A stretch of 64,000 nt of DNA, from contig NZ_CP076128.1 of assembly GCF_018736065.1 (NCBI RefSeq), forward strand, positions 2,480,001-2,544,000. Direction: 5' to 3'. Shown in pieces: positions 39,605 through 49,095 of the stretch. This DNA is from Flammeovirga kamogawensis (GTDB lineage: Bacteria; Bacteroidota; Bacteroidia; Cytophagales; Flammeovirgaceae). Under the pieces are notes generated by a model, which saw only the letters and a list, made by a program, of their open reading frames with translations, ran no database searches and was not told the DNA's origin. Each line of letters starts with the position of its first letter. Position 1 is the stretch's first letter. Position numbers and translations under genes: made by a program.

Positions 39605-40387
39605 CTAGTTCAACTTCTTTAATAATTTTTCTGCTACTAACTCAGAAGATGCTGGGTTCTGACCTGTAATTAACAAGCCATCTTCTACAGCATAAGGAGA
39701 CCAATCATCCCCTTTAGAGTAAATTCCTCCATTTTCTTTTAGCATATCTTCTACTAAGAAAGGAACAATATCAGTTAACTGAACTGCATCTTCTTCAGAG
39801 TCTGAAAATCCAGTAACTTTTTTCCCTTTAACCAAAGGAGTTCCATCTTGTGCTTTTGTATCTTTAAAAATTGCAGGAGCATGACAAACTGCAGACACAG
39901 GCTTACCTGCATTATAAAACGCTTCTATTAATGCAATTGAATTTTTATCCGTTGCTAAATCCCATAAAGGACCGTGTCCACCCGGATAGAAAACAGCATC
40001 ATAATCTGCTTCATTAACTGTAGATAATTTTAATGTATTTGCCATTTGAGCAACTGCATCTTTATCTGCTTTAAAACGTTTTGTAGATTCTGTTTGCGAT
40101 TCTGGTGCATCACTTTTAGGATCGAAAGGAGGTTGACCACCTTTAGGAGATGCTAAAGTAATTTCAACGCCTTTATCTTTTAAGAAATAATATGGAGAAG
40201 CAAATTCTTCTATCCAGAAACCTGTTTTTTCGCCAGTGTTTCCTAGTTGATCATGACTTGTTAAAACAAATAAAACCTTTTTTGAATTTCCCATATTTTC
40301 TTTTGATTGTGATGAATTATCAGTGCCACATGCTGTAAACAGAAGGGCAGATAAAACACCAATGAATAAATATTTTATATTAAGCAT
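39605..40387 (-). CDS. DJ-1/PfpI family (Hsp31-like) lipoprotein
   Basis: A 260-residue class-I glutamine-amidotransferase-like protein. The conserved nucleophile elbow is VSAVCHAPAIF with Cys168. The partner acid region TGFWIEEFASPYY (Glu60/61) and YDAVFYPGGHGPLWDL are typical of the Hsp31/YDR533C-like branch (glyoxalase III or chaperone-type activity). Unusually, the N-terminus is a lipoprotein signal ending LFTAC (Cys20), placing it outside the cytoplasm. It is 74 bp downstream of a Crp/Fnr gene on the same strand, its probable regulator. Confidence 0.9.
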   Translation of the reverse strand: MLNIKYLFIGVLSALLFTACGTDNSSQSKENMGNSKKVLFVLTSHDQLGNTGEKTGFWIEEFASPYYFLKDKGVEITLASPKGGQPPFDPKSDAPESQTESTKRFKADKDAVAQMANTLKLSTVNEADYDAVFYPGGHGPLWDLATDKNSIALIEAFYNAGKPVSAVCHAPAIFKDTKAQDGTPLVKGKKVTGFSDSEEDAVQLTDIVPFLVEDMLKENGGIYSKGDDWSPYAVEDGLLITGQNPASSELVAEKLLKKLN

Positions 40388-40461
40388 TTATCTATATTTT
40401 TTGATAACGCAAAACTCAATAAATTAATTCACTTTAAAAATTGATCTATGATAAGAAAACA

Positions 40462-41034
40462 CTATCCTCTAGCAATCTCTCTTCTAATTCGGCTTAAGCT
40501 CTCCGTTGTTATCCCTAAGTAAGAAGCAATATGGTAATTCTTAATATGCTTTTCTATTTGAGCATGCGTTTGCAAAAAATCGTTGTATTTATCCTTCGCT
40601 GTTTTTGATAAATTATTAATAATTCTTTTCTGAAAAGCACCAAAACTATGTTCCATCTTTTCTCTAAAAAAACGTTCAACTTTCGGTATCTCATCAAAAA
40701 TTTCTTGTTGAGCGGCTCTAGTAAATTCTAATACCGTAGTATTTTGTAAACTTTCAATGGTTAAAACCGCCATGCTACTGTCAAAAAAAGCTGTATAATC
40801 ACTTATCCACCAATCGTGAATAGCAAACTGAACTGTGTGATCTTTCTCATGACTATCAATAAAATAAGACCGCAAACAACCTTCTAAAACATAAAACTGA
40901 GATAATGTTAGATCACCTTTAGATAATAGTTCATCTCCTTTTTTAAGTGCTAGTTTAGAACTTCTTTTTTCAATAAATAGAAGTTCTTCTTCTGTAAATT
41001 CTAAGTCCTTAAATATTTGTTTAATAGCATCCAT
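40462..41034 (-). CDS. Crp/Fnr family transcriptional regulator
   Basis: A 190-residue protein. The N-terminal cyclic-nucleotide-binding-like beta roll is visible (KKGDELLSKGDLTLSQFYVL, then EGCLRSYF), followed by a dimerisation helix and a C-terminal HTH (SYLGITTESLSRIRREI). Cysteine ligands for an Fe-S cluster are absent, so it is not an Fnr-type oxygen sensor. It is transcribed with or just before the DJ-1/PfpI lipoprotein gene. Confidence 0.9.
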   Translation of the reverse strand: MDAIKQIFKDLEFTEEELLFIEKRSSKLALKKGDELLSKGDLTLSQFYVLEGCLRSYFIDSHEKDHTVQFAIHDWWISDYTAFFDSSMAVLTIESLQNTTVLEFTRAAQQEIFDEIPKVERFFREKMEHSFGAFQKRIINNLSKTAKDKYNDFLQTHAQIEKHIKNYHIASYLGITTESLSRIRREIARG

Positions 41035-41063
41035 ACATCGAAAATAACTATTTTAAATGAATT

Positions 41064-41096
41064 AAAAAGGCCAGATAACTTTCGCTACCCGACCTT
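41064..41096 (-). terminator. terminator after GH29 gene
   Basis: Stem AAGGCCAGATA / TACCCGACCTT (41067-41077, 41086-41096), 11 bp including G-U pairs. On the minus strand it ends in a T run. It lies 40 bp past the GH29 stop. Confidence 0.65.
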
Positions 41097-41135
41097 AATC
41101 TAAGCTACCTTTAAGTAGTGACTACTTATATCTTA

Positions 41136-42491
41136 TTAATCGTTCATTTCTACAGCATGACCAATACCTCTATACAACTCTAGCTCTCCTTCAAGTTCTA
41201 CGGCAATTACAGTTGCATACTCATCTGCAATATCTTGAGGCGTAAAAATTTGAATAATGCCTGGTATTTCATTCCATGGTGCAGAATCAATTACTTTATA
41301 ATCTAATTCTTTATCTGAACCTACAACTCTAATTTTCTTCACCTTATTTTTCACACCTTTTAAAGAGGTAAATTCACTTGGTTTCTGAAAATTATATAAG
41401 TAGATAATTGTGCGATCTTCTGATAGAGTAGTTGGACCAAAATAATGTCCATATTCCATACCTGCTACCGTACCGTGTACTGCTTCATTGTGTTTGTTAA
41501 TCCACCTTCCTAAGTCTTCCAATCTCTGTTTTTGCTCTTGTGCAATTTCTCCGTTTGGTTTAGGACCAATATTTAGGAGTAGGTTTCCTCCTTTTGCAAT
41601 TGTTTCTACAAAAGTCTCTACAATATATTTAGATGATTTATAGTCTTTATCTGATGGAAAATACCCCCAACTTGTGTTCATTGTCATACATAATTCCCAA
41701 GGTCTATCAGGTGTCATGATTGGAGGGTCTTGCTCTGGTGTGTTATAATCACCATACTGATTTAAACGAGAGTTTACAATTACATTTGGGTTCCAAGAGA
41801 GCAAAGAATCTTTTATTACCCTAGATGGCCATTCATCTGCTTTATGTTCCCAATCTCCATCAAACCAAACTAAATCTGGTGTATAATTATCAAATAGCTC
41901 ACCCATTTGATTCATATTAAATTTTTGAAAACGTTGCCAAGCAGTTAAATATTTTTCTGTTTTTCCTTGAGGATATAACTTTCGTAATGCTTTTTCATTT
42001 CTTGGAAATGTGATAGGGGAATAATCTGGGTGAGACCAATCACATAAAGAGTAATAAACACCTACTTTCATATTCTCTCCTCTCACTGCATTTACAAATG
42101 GAGTATATAAATCTCTTCCTGCAGCTGCATGGTCTTTGGCATCTAACTTACTATACTTAGAATCCCATAAGGCAAATCCATCATGATGTTTAGATGTCAT
42201 GACAACATAATCAGCCCCAATACTTTTAAATAATTTAGCCCAAGCTTTAGGGTCGTACTTATCAGCGGTAAATTTTTCACCTTGCTGCATGTAGTCTTCC
42301 CAAGTTATCTTTTGATGATACATCGACCAAGACTCACTAATTCCATTTACGCCATAATATCCCCAATGAATAAAAACACCTAATTTGGCATCTTTGAACC
42401 ATTCCATTCGTTCATCGGTAGTTTTAGTTTCTTGTGCAAAAACAATAATTGATAATGAAGTAAATAACAGTGCTAGTATAATTCTTTTCAT
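41136..42491 (-). CDS. GH29 alpha-L-fucosidase
   Basis: A 451-residue exported enzyme (signal peptide 1-19, IIVFAQ). GH29 landmarks: WFKDAKLGVFIHWGYYGV at the first barrel strand, the His pair in VMTSKHHDGFALWDS, VGVYYSLCDWSHPDY, and the nucleophile Asp211 in PDLVWFDGDWE. A short C-terminal beta domain follows. It should hydrolyse alpha-L-fucosides in the periplasm. It is followed by its own terminator. Upstream lies a 584-bp spacer and an AraC gene on the same strand. It probably belongs functionally to the SusC/SusD locus next door. Confidence 0.95.
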   Translation of the reverse strand: MKRIILALLFTSLSIIVFAQETKTTDERMEWFKDAKLGVFIHWGYYGVNGISESWSMYHQKITWEDYMQQGEKFTADKYDPKAWAKLFKSIGADYVVMTSKHHDGFALWDSKYSKLDAKDHAAAGRDLYTPFVNAVRGENMKVGVYYSLCDWSHPDYSPITFPRNEKALRKLYPQGKTEKYLTAWQRFQKFNMNQMGELFDNYTPDLVWFDGDWEHKADEWPSRVIKDSLLSWNPNVIVNSRLNQYGDYNTPEQDPPIMTPDRPWELCMTMNTSWGYFPSDKDYKSSKYIVETFVETIAKGGNLLLNIGPKPNGEIAQEQKQRLEDLGRWINKHNEAVHGTVAGMEYGHYFGPTTLSEDRTIIYLYNFQKPSEFTSLKGVKNKVKKIRVVGSDKELDYKVIDSAPWNEIPGIIQIFTPQDIADEYATVIAVELEGELELYRGIGHAVEMND

Positions 42492-42701
42492 TTAAGTATT
42501 TGATTAATTAGGTTTTTATAAGTGTAAATCAAACAAAAATTAAATGAGTAAAAAATGACTTTACATGTTCTATTTGTTAATGATTAATAAATAAAAAAAC
42601 CATTCCTTAAAAAGAGATGGTTTTGTCTTATTACTAACTTATAAGATTGATATTTATTTTACTATTGATAAACAAATATGGTTGAAACCTTTAGGATACT
42701 A

Positions 42702-42737
42702 TTTCAAAAAAAAACATTCTAGTTTCGAAAAACACCA
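42702..42737 (+). repeat. 36-bp direct repeat, copy 1
   Basis: Matches 43028-43063 at 33 of 36 positions, sharing the core CATTCTAGTTTC. All three differences are A/G. Confidence 0.8.
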
Positions 42738-42834
42738 CATTATTTCATAACATTATAAACAATCCTATTAGTCATTTTATTTCTTCTATTTTTTTATAAA
42801 TAGCATAATGTACCTACTTAAAAAGGGCATAAAA

Positions 42835-42863
42835 AAAGTGATATACTTTTAGTATACCACTTT
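42835..42863 (-). terminator. terminator after AraC gene
   Basis: Stem AAAGTGATATACT / AGTATACCACTTT with one mismatch and a TTT loop. On the minus strand it is followed by seven T. It lies 213 bp past the AraC stop. Confidence 0.6.
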
Positions 42864-43027
42864 AGCTCATTTTTAATTTGCTAGTCTTTTAATCTCATTT
42901 TTAATTGTTTAGCTAGTACTAATTAAGATTAGCCTAGCACTTTCCTCTCATTTTTAATGGGCTAATTTTAAATGCTCTTGTTGTTGCTTTCTATACTACA
43001 AATGTGCTCGTTTTTATTTTAAATTAC

Positions 43028-43063
43028 TTTCAAAAAAGAACATTCTAGTTTCAAAAAACGCCA
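43028..43063 (+). repeat. 36-bp direct repeat, copy 2
   Basis: Partner of 42702-42737. It ends 13 bp before the AraC stop. Confidence 0.8.
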
Positions 43064-43075
43064 TTAAATACATCC

Positions 43076-44053
43076 CTATTTTACGTTATTTCTTAGTTGA
43101 GAAGGAGTAATATTAAAATGCTTTTTAAATCCATCAGAAAAATGGGCTGTATTGCTAAACCCTAAATCCATAGCTATAGATGTTATTGGTTCTGTAGTAT
43201 TGCTTACCTTTTGATACGCCTTAACAAAACGTTGTTGCATTATATACTGATGAATAGGCATACCTACTACTTGTTTAAAATTACTTCTTAATTTTGTGGT
43301 ACTCACGCCATATTTTTTTGTTAATTCATCTATTTTAGGAGGGTTCATTAAGTTTTCTGAAAGCTCTTGCTTGATATTCACTATTACATCATAGTCAGAT
43401 CGCATCATACTTAATTTATCACTCTCTTTACCTACCTTCATTAGTTCTACTAAAAATAGATAACTCAGTTCTATACTTTTTGAGAGTGTAAAAGCAATTT
43501 TTCCATAGTCCGCATCCTTGTACCCAAAAATTTCGTCAATACATTTTTCCATAGATGTATTAATTATTGTAGCAACCAACCAAGGGTCCTTACTTCTAAA
43601 AAGAGTATCAAGATGAGAGAACTTATTTTTAGTTAGTTTATCCCACTCCGCAAAAGGTACACGTATAGAAATCCATTTTAATTTTTGATCTTTTTTTAAT
43701 TCAAATATTATTGGATGATAGGTATTGCAAAGTATTGCCCCTTTTTCATGTTTAGGTCCTAAAGATATATCACCTTCTTTTGTATTAGGTATAGTCAGTT
43801 CTGAATCTACAATAAAGCGGGCTAATAATGTTGGTTCTTCGTCTTGTGCTAATTCAATGGTTGCATCATCACTAAAAATTATTTCATTTACAGCAACAGT
43901 AATCCCGAATATATCTTGATAGTAAGATACATCCATTTTTACCTCTTTGTCATCTATTTTTAATGTATCATCTGTCCAAGTACCATTAAAATCTTCTGTA
44001 AAAGATGCATATAGGTCTCTTAGCGAGTTCCCTTTAAAAGAATATTTTTTCAA
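43076..44053 (-). CDS. AraC family transcriptional regulator
   Basis: A 325-residue protein with the AraC HTH at ~225-325: IDELTKKYGVSTTKLRSNFK and ITSIAMDLGFSNTAHFSDGF, then NITPSQLRNN. The KLRxxFKxxxGMPIHQYIMQ linker is of PchR type. The N-terminal ~200 residues are beta-rich without a recognised ligand pocket. Situated between the fucosidase and the SusC/SusD genes, all on the minus strand, it is the likely regulator of this locus. Confidence 0.9.
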   Translation of the reverse strand: MKKYSFKGNSLRDLYASFTEDFNGTWTDDTLKIDDKEVKMDVSYYQDIFGITVAVNEIIFSDDATIELAQDEEPTLLARFIVDSELTIPNTKEGDISLGPKHEKGAILCNTYHPIIFELKKDQKLKWISIRVPFAEWDKLTKNKFSHLDTLFRSKDPWLVATIINTSMEKCIDEIFGYKDADYGKIAFTLSKSIELSYLFLVELMKVGKESDKLSMMRSDYDVIVNIKQELSENLMNPPKIDELTKKYGVSTTKLRSNFKQVVGMPIHQYIMQQRFVKAYQKVSNTTEPITSIAMDLGFSNTAHFSDGFKKHFNITPSQLRNNVK

Positions 44054-44365
44054 GTAGTTTGTTATTTATATCATAAAATGAATTTCTTCAATGTAATTAT
44101 TATCACATCACCTCTATGTAGAACATTTCCATTCTTTTTACAATATACATCAAGAAAGTCTATGATTAATTATTTTACCTAGTTAGCAAGATTTAATCTT
44201 TAAATTATAGTGTATTAAAATGATATAGAAACGAATGTATTTACACTAAAAAAGAGGAAGCTTTAATATAAAAACTTCCTCCTTAAATAATTATTTCATT
44301 TTATCTATATAAAAAAATAATGGCTTTAATTTCTCATGTATCCACAACTTTTCTATTCTTATAGA
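44054..44365. other. 312-bp spacer between SusD and AraC genes
   Basis: Holds the SusD terminator (44248-44283) and, presumably, the AraC promoter. No other structure is recognised. Confidence 0.5.
44248..44283 (-). terminator. terminator after SusD gene
   Basis: GAGGAAG (44254-44260) pairs with CTTCCTC (44275-44281). T-rich sequence follows on the minus strand, 83 bp past the SusD stop. Confidence 0.6.
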
Positions 44366-45991
44366 TTAATACCCATCATTTTGTTTTAAAGCAGGAAACA
44401 AATCTCTCTCTTCTTGAGGGATAGGGAAAAATCCTTTTTTAGCAACATCAAATGTTACGTTATAATCAGTAAGGTTACCCGTTTCTCCTGTCATATTTAG
44501 GTTTCCATTTAAATACTTAGAATCCGTAGATTGAGGGAAGTTTGGTGAATCATTAAGTTGCTTTTTATCAACATTTATTTCGTTTGCAACATTACTTAAT
44601 CCTCTTCTAAGAATATCAAAATAACGATGACCTTCATAAGCTAATTCTACTCTTCTTTCTGTTTGAATATCAGTTAATGTAATTCCTGATTTTGCAGCCA
44701 AACCTGCTCTTGTTCTTACCTGATTAAAGTAATTTTCAGCTTTTCCTTGATCAGTACCTAAATTGAGCTCTGCAGCTAATAACAAAATATCAGCTAAACG
44801 AATGTAATGGTAGTTTTGGCCATAATTATAATCTGGGTTTACATCTACTTTATTCCATGTATGCGTAGTATATTTAAATGGATGCATACCTGTAAAATTA
44901 TCATTGATTGAATATAAACCTGTTTGACCTTCTGTAAATTTCTGGTCAATTAAATCTTTTGCAAAAGAAATTGTAGACATCTTTCTTACGTCACCTTTTT
45001 CAAAAGCATCTGCCAATTCAATTGAAGGAGGTCCAAAACCCCATCCCGACGATAAAATATCGGAGTTATAATCTCTTGGTCCAGACATTTTACAAACAAT
45101 ATTTCCCTTATCATTAAGACTACCAGAAGGGATTTCGAATAAACTTTCTTTATTGTAATCTCCATTTTGGTTAAAAAGGTCTGCATAATTAGTTGCTAAT
45201 ACGGCACCAGATTCGTTTATAATATGGTCTGCGTATTTAATAATATCAGCTTTAGTTAATGCTTCACCATCTTTAACTGGTAAAACACTCTCGTTATAAT
45301 AACCAGTATAAAGCATATAGATTTTAACTAATTCTGCTTCTGCTGCAAACTTTGTTAACCTACCCAATTCATTATCAGAAAGGGTTTCTTTCATTAATGG
45401 AATTGCTTCTAAAATATCTTTTGCAATCTGAGCATACACTTCTTTAGGAGTAGCTTGTTGGAATGTTTTCCAATTTTCACCATCCACTTGATCGGTATAA
45501 AGTAGTATGTTTTCAAAAAACCTAACTAAGGTAAAGTAATAATGTGCTCTTAAAAACAAGGCTTCTCCTTTGTAGTTTTTTTCTTTCTCTGCCTCAGTAT
45601 CTGTGAAATTAATATTATCGTATTCTGCTAAAAATGTATTTGCTCTTTGAATACCCGCATAATTAATTCTCCACAAATCATAAATTGCTGGGTTTGTAGT
45701 CTGAGTTTGGAATCTTTTAATTTCTTTAAATTCCCAAAAATCACCAGTATTTCCTCCACCAGCATAACCATCATCACTTAAAACAATATCTAATGCTCTA
45801 AAATCTGCTTTTCCCCAAGCATCATCTCTCATCTTTTCATAAATACCCATTAATGATTGATGTGCCTCTGTTGCATTTTTATAAAAACCATCTTTACTAA
45901 TTGAATTAGTTGGCTTTATCTCTAAAAAGTTACTACAAGATGAAATAGAAGCAAATAATAATGCTACTAAAACTTTAACTATATTTTTCAT
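44366..45991 (-). CDS. SusD/RagB family nutrient-binding lipoprotein
   Basis: A 541-residue surface lipoprotein (signal ending SISSC). The SusD fold is indicated by FLEIKPTNSISKDGFYKNAT at the start, the TPR-like helices with GEALFLRAHYYFTLVRFF, and the C-terminal RxxEL-type segment TERRVELAYEGHRYFDILRR. The closing FFPIPQEERDLFP is typical. It binds the glycan at the cell surface and caps the SusC channel. It lies 11 bp downstream of the SusC gene. The glycan cannot be read from the sequence. A fucose-containing one is suggested by the GH29 neighbour. Confidence 0.96.
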   Translation of the reverse strand: MKNIVKVLVALLFASISSCSNFLEIKPTNSISKDGFYKNATEAHQSLMGIYEKMRDDAWGKADFRALDIVLSDDGYAGGGNTGDFWEFKEIKRFQTQTTNPAIYDLWRINYAGIQRANTFLAEYDNINFTDTEAEKEKNYKGEALFLRAHYYFTLVRFFENILLYTDQVDGENWKTFQQATPKEVYAQIAKDILEAIPLMKETLSDNELGRLTKFAAEAELVKIYMLYTGYYNESVLPVKDGEALTKADIIKYADHIINESGAVLATNYADLFNQNGDYNKESLFEIPSGSLNDKGNIVCKMSGPRDYNSDILSSGWGFGPPSIELADAFEKGDVRKMSTISFAKDLIDQKFTEGQTGLYSINDNFTGMHPFKYTTHTWNKVDVNPDYNYGQNYHYIRLADILLLAAELNLGTDQGKAENYFNQVRTRAGLAAKSGITLTDIQTERRVELAYEGHRYFDILRRGLSNVANEINVDKKQLNDSPNFPQSTDSKYLNGNLNMTGETGNLTDYNVTFDVAKKGFFPIPQEERDLFPALKQNDGY

Positions 45992-46002
45992 TTTATTTGT
46001 CT

Positions 46003-49000
46003 TTAGAAAGTAACATTTAAACCTAATAAGTATGATCTTGCTTGAGGATAAGAACCTCCATCAAATGTTTGCGTACCTACTTCTGGGTCCAAACCTGAGT
46101 AATTTGTAAATGTCAATAGGTTATTTCCTGAGACATAAATTCTAGTTTTACTCATTCCTGCTTTTTTACTTATTTTTTGAGGTAGTGTGTATCCAATTTG
46201 AAGGTTTTTAAGCCTTAAATAATCAGAACTTTCTACATGAACCATATCATTAAGGTTATTGTAGTTTCTATTTTCATCTTTATAAGTAAACCTTGGGAAG
46301 TCGTTTGTACTTCCTTCTTCCGTCCATCTATTTAACCAACGCTTTGGATAGTTTTGTCCTTCAAGGTTATCCATTCTTAATGTTGAATTTACAATATTTG
46401 CACCTGCCTGACCTTGCCAGAACATTGCTAAATCCCAATTTTTGTAATTCATTCTAACATTTAAACCATACATCCATTTATGTAATGGCTCACCGATGTA
46501 TGTTCTATCTTCATCATCAATTTTACCGTCATTATTGATATCTACATATCGGATATCACCTGCTTGAGCATTGGGCTGAATTACATTTCCATCTTTAGTG
46601 TATGCATCCACTTCACTTTGGTTTTGGAAAATGCCATTTGTTTTAAAACCATAGATGTAATGCATGGCATAACCTTCTTCGATTCTATTATTTCCTTTTC
46701 CTCCAGCTAATCCCTCTCCATTGATATAGCCATCGTCATTATTTAATTCTAATACTTTATTATCATTATAAGAACCACTTGCTGTTATATCAAAGTTAAA
46801 GTCACCATTCCTTTTTGAATAAGTTAATGCTAATTCCACACCTTGGTTCTGAACAGTACCTAAATTATAACTAGGGCTAGCTAAACCAATAAAACCTGGA
46901 ATTTTTAGATCACTCAATAAATCTTTACGCTGTCTAGAATATAGATCAAAAGTAGCGGTAAACATATCGTTTAAGAAACCAACATCTAACCCTAAATCAA
47001 ACTCTTCCGCAGTTTCCCATTTAAGGTTATCATTAGACATTTTTTGCTCAGCCATACCAGGTGTTAACACATCTCCTCTACCAGTAATATATGGGTTAGT
47101 ACTTTCTATTTTAGCCATATAACCAAATGCTCCAATGTTTTCATTACCTACTCTACCCCATGAACCACGGAGTTTTAAGAAAGTAAGAACATCGCTATTT
47201 TTTAAGAACTCTTCTTGAGTTAAAATCCAACCTGCTTGGAACGATGGGAAGAAACTAAATTTATTATTATCACCAAAGTTAGAAGAACCGTCATATCTAC
47301 CAGTTGCAGAAAATAGGTATTTCTCTTTATAGTTATAACCAACTTTACCAAAGAAAGAAGCCAATCTATGCTCACCATAATATCCTCCAGAATTTCTTGT
47401 TTTTCCTTCAGCTGAATTATCTACCCATGCATAATCCCAACCTAGAATTTTCATGTTTGTTCCGCTTGATGAGTTTCCTCTATTTACACTTCTTCTTGCT
47501 GTAGTTCCTACTAAGAAATCTAAATTGTGGTTTCCTAGTTTCTTGTTATATGTCAATACATTCTCCCATTGTAAAACAGTTTCATTTCCAGAAGCTTGAT
47601 TTATCCATGAGTTATGATCTTGTCTTTGTTCATTCCAATAAACTGGCTCTCCATAAGATCTATTGTACCATCCTTTTATAGTAGTAGCAATATCCGTTTT
47701 AAATTTTAAACCTTTAATGCCGGGGGTAATTTCTAAAAATGCATTAGCAATAAATTTATTATCAACATTCTCGTTATTAGCATTATGAATTTTTGCTAAT
47801 GGATTATATGTTTCATTTAAATTTCTATTAGAAATACCATAATAACGACCATTTAGATTAGCTGGTTTTGGTATTTTAGTTTCATAATCAGAAGCAACAA
47901 TAGATAAGTCATCTTCAAACACAGGTGTTAAAGGGTCATGCAATAAGGCATCTTGAAAAATACCCCCTACATCACTTTTTTCTTCTCTAGAAAAGGCCAT
48001 GTTTACACCCATTCTAAAATATTCAGATAATTTTTGAGATGTATTAAGTCTAACTGTATATCTATCAAATTTAGATTTTTCTGGTGCCACAATGCCTTCT
48101 TGCCCAAAGTAACTTACAGAAGCTAGGTAAGATGATTTGTCTGTACCTCCAGCAACTTGAACATTATGACTCTGAATTGGTGAACTATGAAATACTTCAT
48201 CTTGCCAATCTGTATCATTTTTGATATTATTTAATGCATCATTATCGAATGGGATTTGACCTGTATTACCATTTTTTGCTCCTTCATTATGAAACGTCAT
48301 ATATTCATGAGCATTCATTACAGGTGTTTTTCTCCAAGGTTCTTGAATACCATAATAACCATCATAAGAAACTGTAGTTCTACCTTCTTTGCCTTGTTTT
48401 GTTGTAACTAAAATAACACCATTTGCACCTCTTGATCCATAGATTGCAGCAGAAGAAGCATCTTTTAGAACTTCCATAGATTCTATATCACTTGGGTTTA
48501 AGTATTTAATGTCATCCATTTGAACACCGTCAACTACAAATAATGGATTATTGTGTCCATTAGAACCAGTACCACGTACTCTAATATCAACATCTGCTCC
48601 TGGAGAACCAGATTTTGCTGCTACTAACACACCAGGTGTTCTACCTTGAATAGATTGAGCTGCATTTTGAACAGGGGTTTGAGTAATGTCTTCTGATTTA
48701 ACAGAAGCAATAGCACCTGTAATAACAGATTTTTTTTGTACTTGATAACCGACTACAATCACTTCGTCTAATTGTTCTACATCTTCTTGAAGTGCTACAT
48801 TGATTACCGATTTAGTACCTATTTGTATAGTTTGTTGAGTAAAACCAATAAATGAAAATATCAACTCAGTTGCATCTTCTGGAACTTCTACTTTGTAGTT
48901 TCCCTCATAATCTGTAATAGCTCCAATAGTAGTTCCTTTAATTTTAACGCTTACCCCAGGTAAAGAACCACCACCATCTGCGGCATTTACCTGACCCGAA

Positions 49001-49095
49001 ATAACCCTGTTTTGTGCATAAGAAGAATATGTCAGTAACATAATACACAAAACAAAGAAGAGTCGAAATTCATTCTTTCTTTGTAATTTTTTCAT
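46003..49095 (-). CDS. SusC/RagA family TonB-linked outer membrane transporter
   Basis: A 1030-residue protein: signal peptide (~1-27), carboxypeptidase-regulatory-like domain (~30-105, NRVISGQVNAADGGGSLPGV), the SusC-type linker DEVIVVGYQVQKKSVITGA, plug domain (~115-235 with VLVAAKSGSPGADVDIRVRG and the conserved LKDASSAAIYGSRGANGVI), then a ~22-strand barrel ending SYLLGLNVTF. It imports oligosaccharides in complex with the SusD protein encoded next. The pair is the transport core of this polysaccharide utilisation locus. Confidence 0.97.
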   Translation of the reverse strand: MKKLQRKNEFRLFFVLCIMLLTYSSYAQNRVISGQVNAADGGGSLPGVSVKIKGTTIGAITDYEGNYKVEVPEDATELIFSFIGFTQQTIQIGTKSVINVALQEDVEQLDEVIVVGYQVQKKSVITGAIASVKSEDITQTPVQNAAQSIQGRTPGVLVAAKSGSPGADVDIRVRGTGSNGHNNPLFVVDGVQMDDIKYLNPSDIESMEVLKDASSAAIYGSRGANGVILVTTKQGKEGRTTVSYDGYYGIQEPWRKTPVMNAHEYMTFHNEGAKNGNTGQIPFDNDALNNIKNDTDWQDEVFHSSPIQSHNVQVAGGTDKSSYLASVSYFGQEGIVAPEKSKFDRYTVRLNTSQKLSEYFRMGVNMAFSREEKSDVGGIFQDALLHDPLTPVFEDDLSIVASDYETKIPKPANLNGRYYGISNRNLNETYNPLAKIHNANNENVDNKFIANAFLEITPGIKGLKFKTDIATTIKGWYNRSYGEPVYWNEQRQDHNSWINQASGNETVLQWENVLTYNKKLGNHNLDFLVGTTARRSVNRGNSSSGTNMKILGWDYAWVDNSAEGKTRNSGGYYGEHRLASFFGKVGYNYKEKYLFSATGRYDGSSNFGDNNKFSFFPSFQAGWILTQEEFLKNSDVLTFLKLRGSWGRVGNENIGAFGYMAKIESTNPYITGRGDVLTPGMAEQKMSNDNLKWETAEEFDLGLDVGFLNDMFTATFDLYSRQRKDLLSDLKIPGFIGLASPSYNLGTVQNQGVELALTYSKRNGDFNFDITASGSYNDNKVLELNNDDGYINGEGLAGGKGNNRIEEGYAMHYIYGFKTNGIFQNQSEVDAYTKDGNVIQPNAQAGDIRYVDINNDGKIDDEDRTYIGEPLHKWMYGLNVRMNYKNWDLAMFWQGQAGANIVNSTLRMDNLEGQNYPKRWLNRWTEEGSTNDFPRFTYKDENRNYNNLNDMVHVESSDYLRLKNLQIGYTLPQKISKKAGMSKTRIYVSGNNLLTFTNYSGLDPEVGTQTFDGGSYPQARSYLLGLNVTF

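Larger units (their letters stand above)
42492..43075. other. 584-bp spacer with repeats between GH29 and AraC genes
   Basis: No gene is seen. It contains two 36-bp near-identical repeats, a terminator (42835-42863) and three copies of CTCATTTTTAAT (42866-42877, 42894-42905, 42947-42958). A weak AAAACCAT/ATGGTTTT hairpin lies at 42596-42624. Confidence 0.6.
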
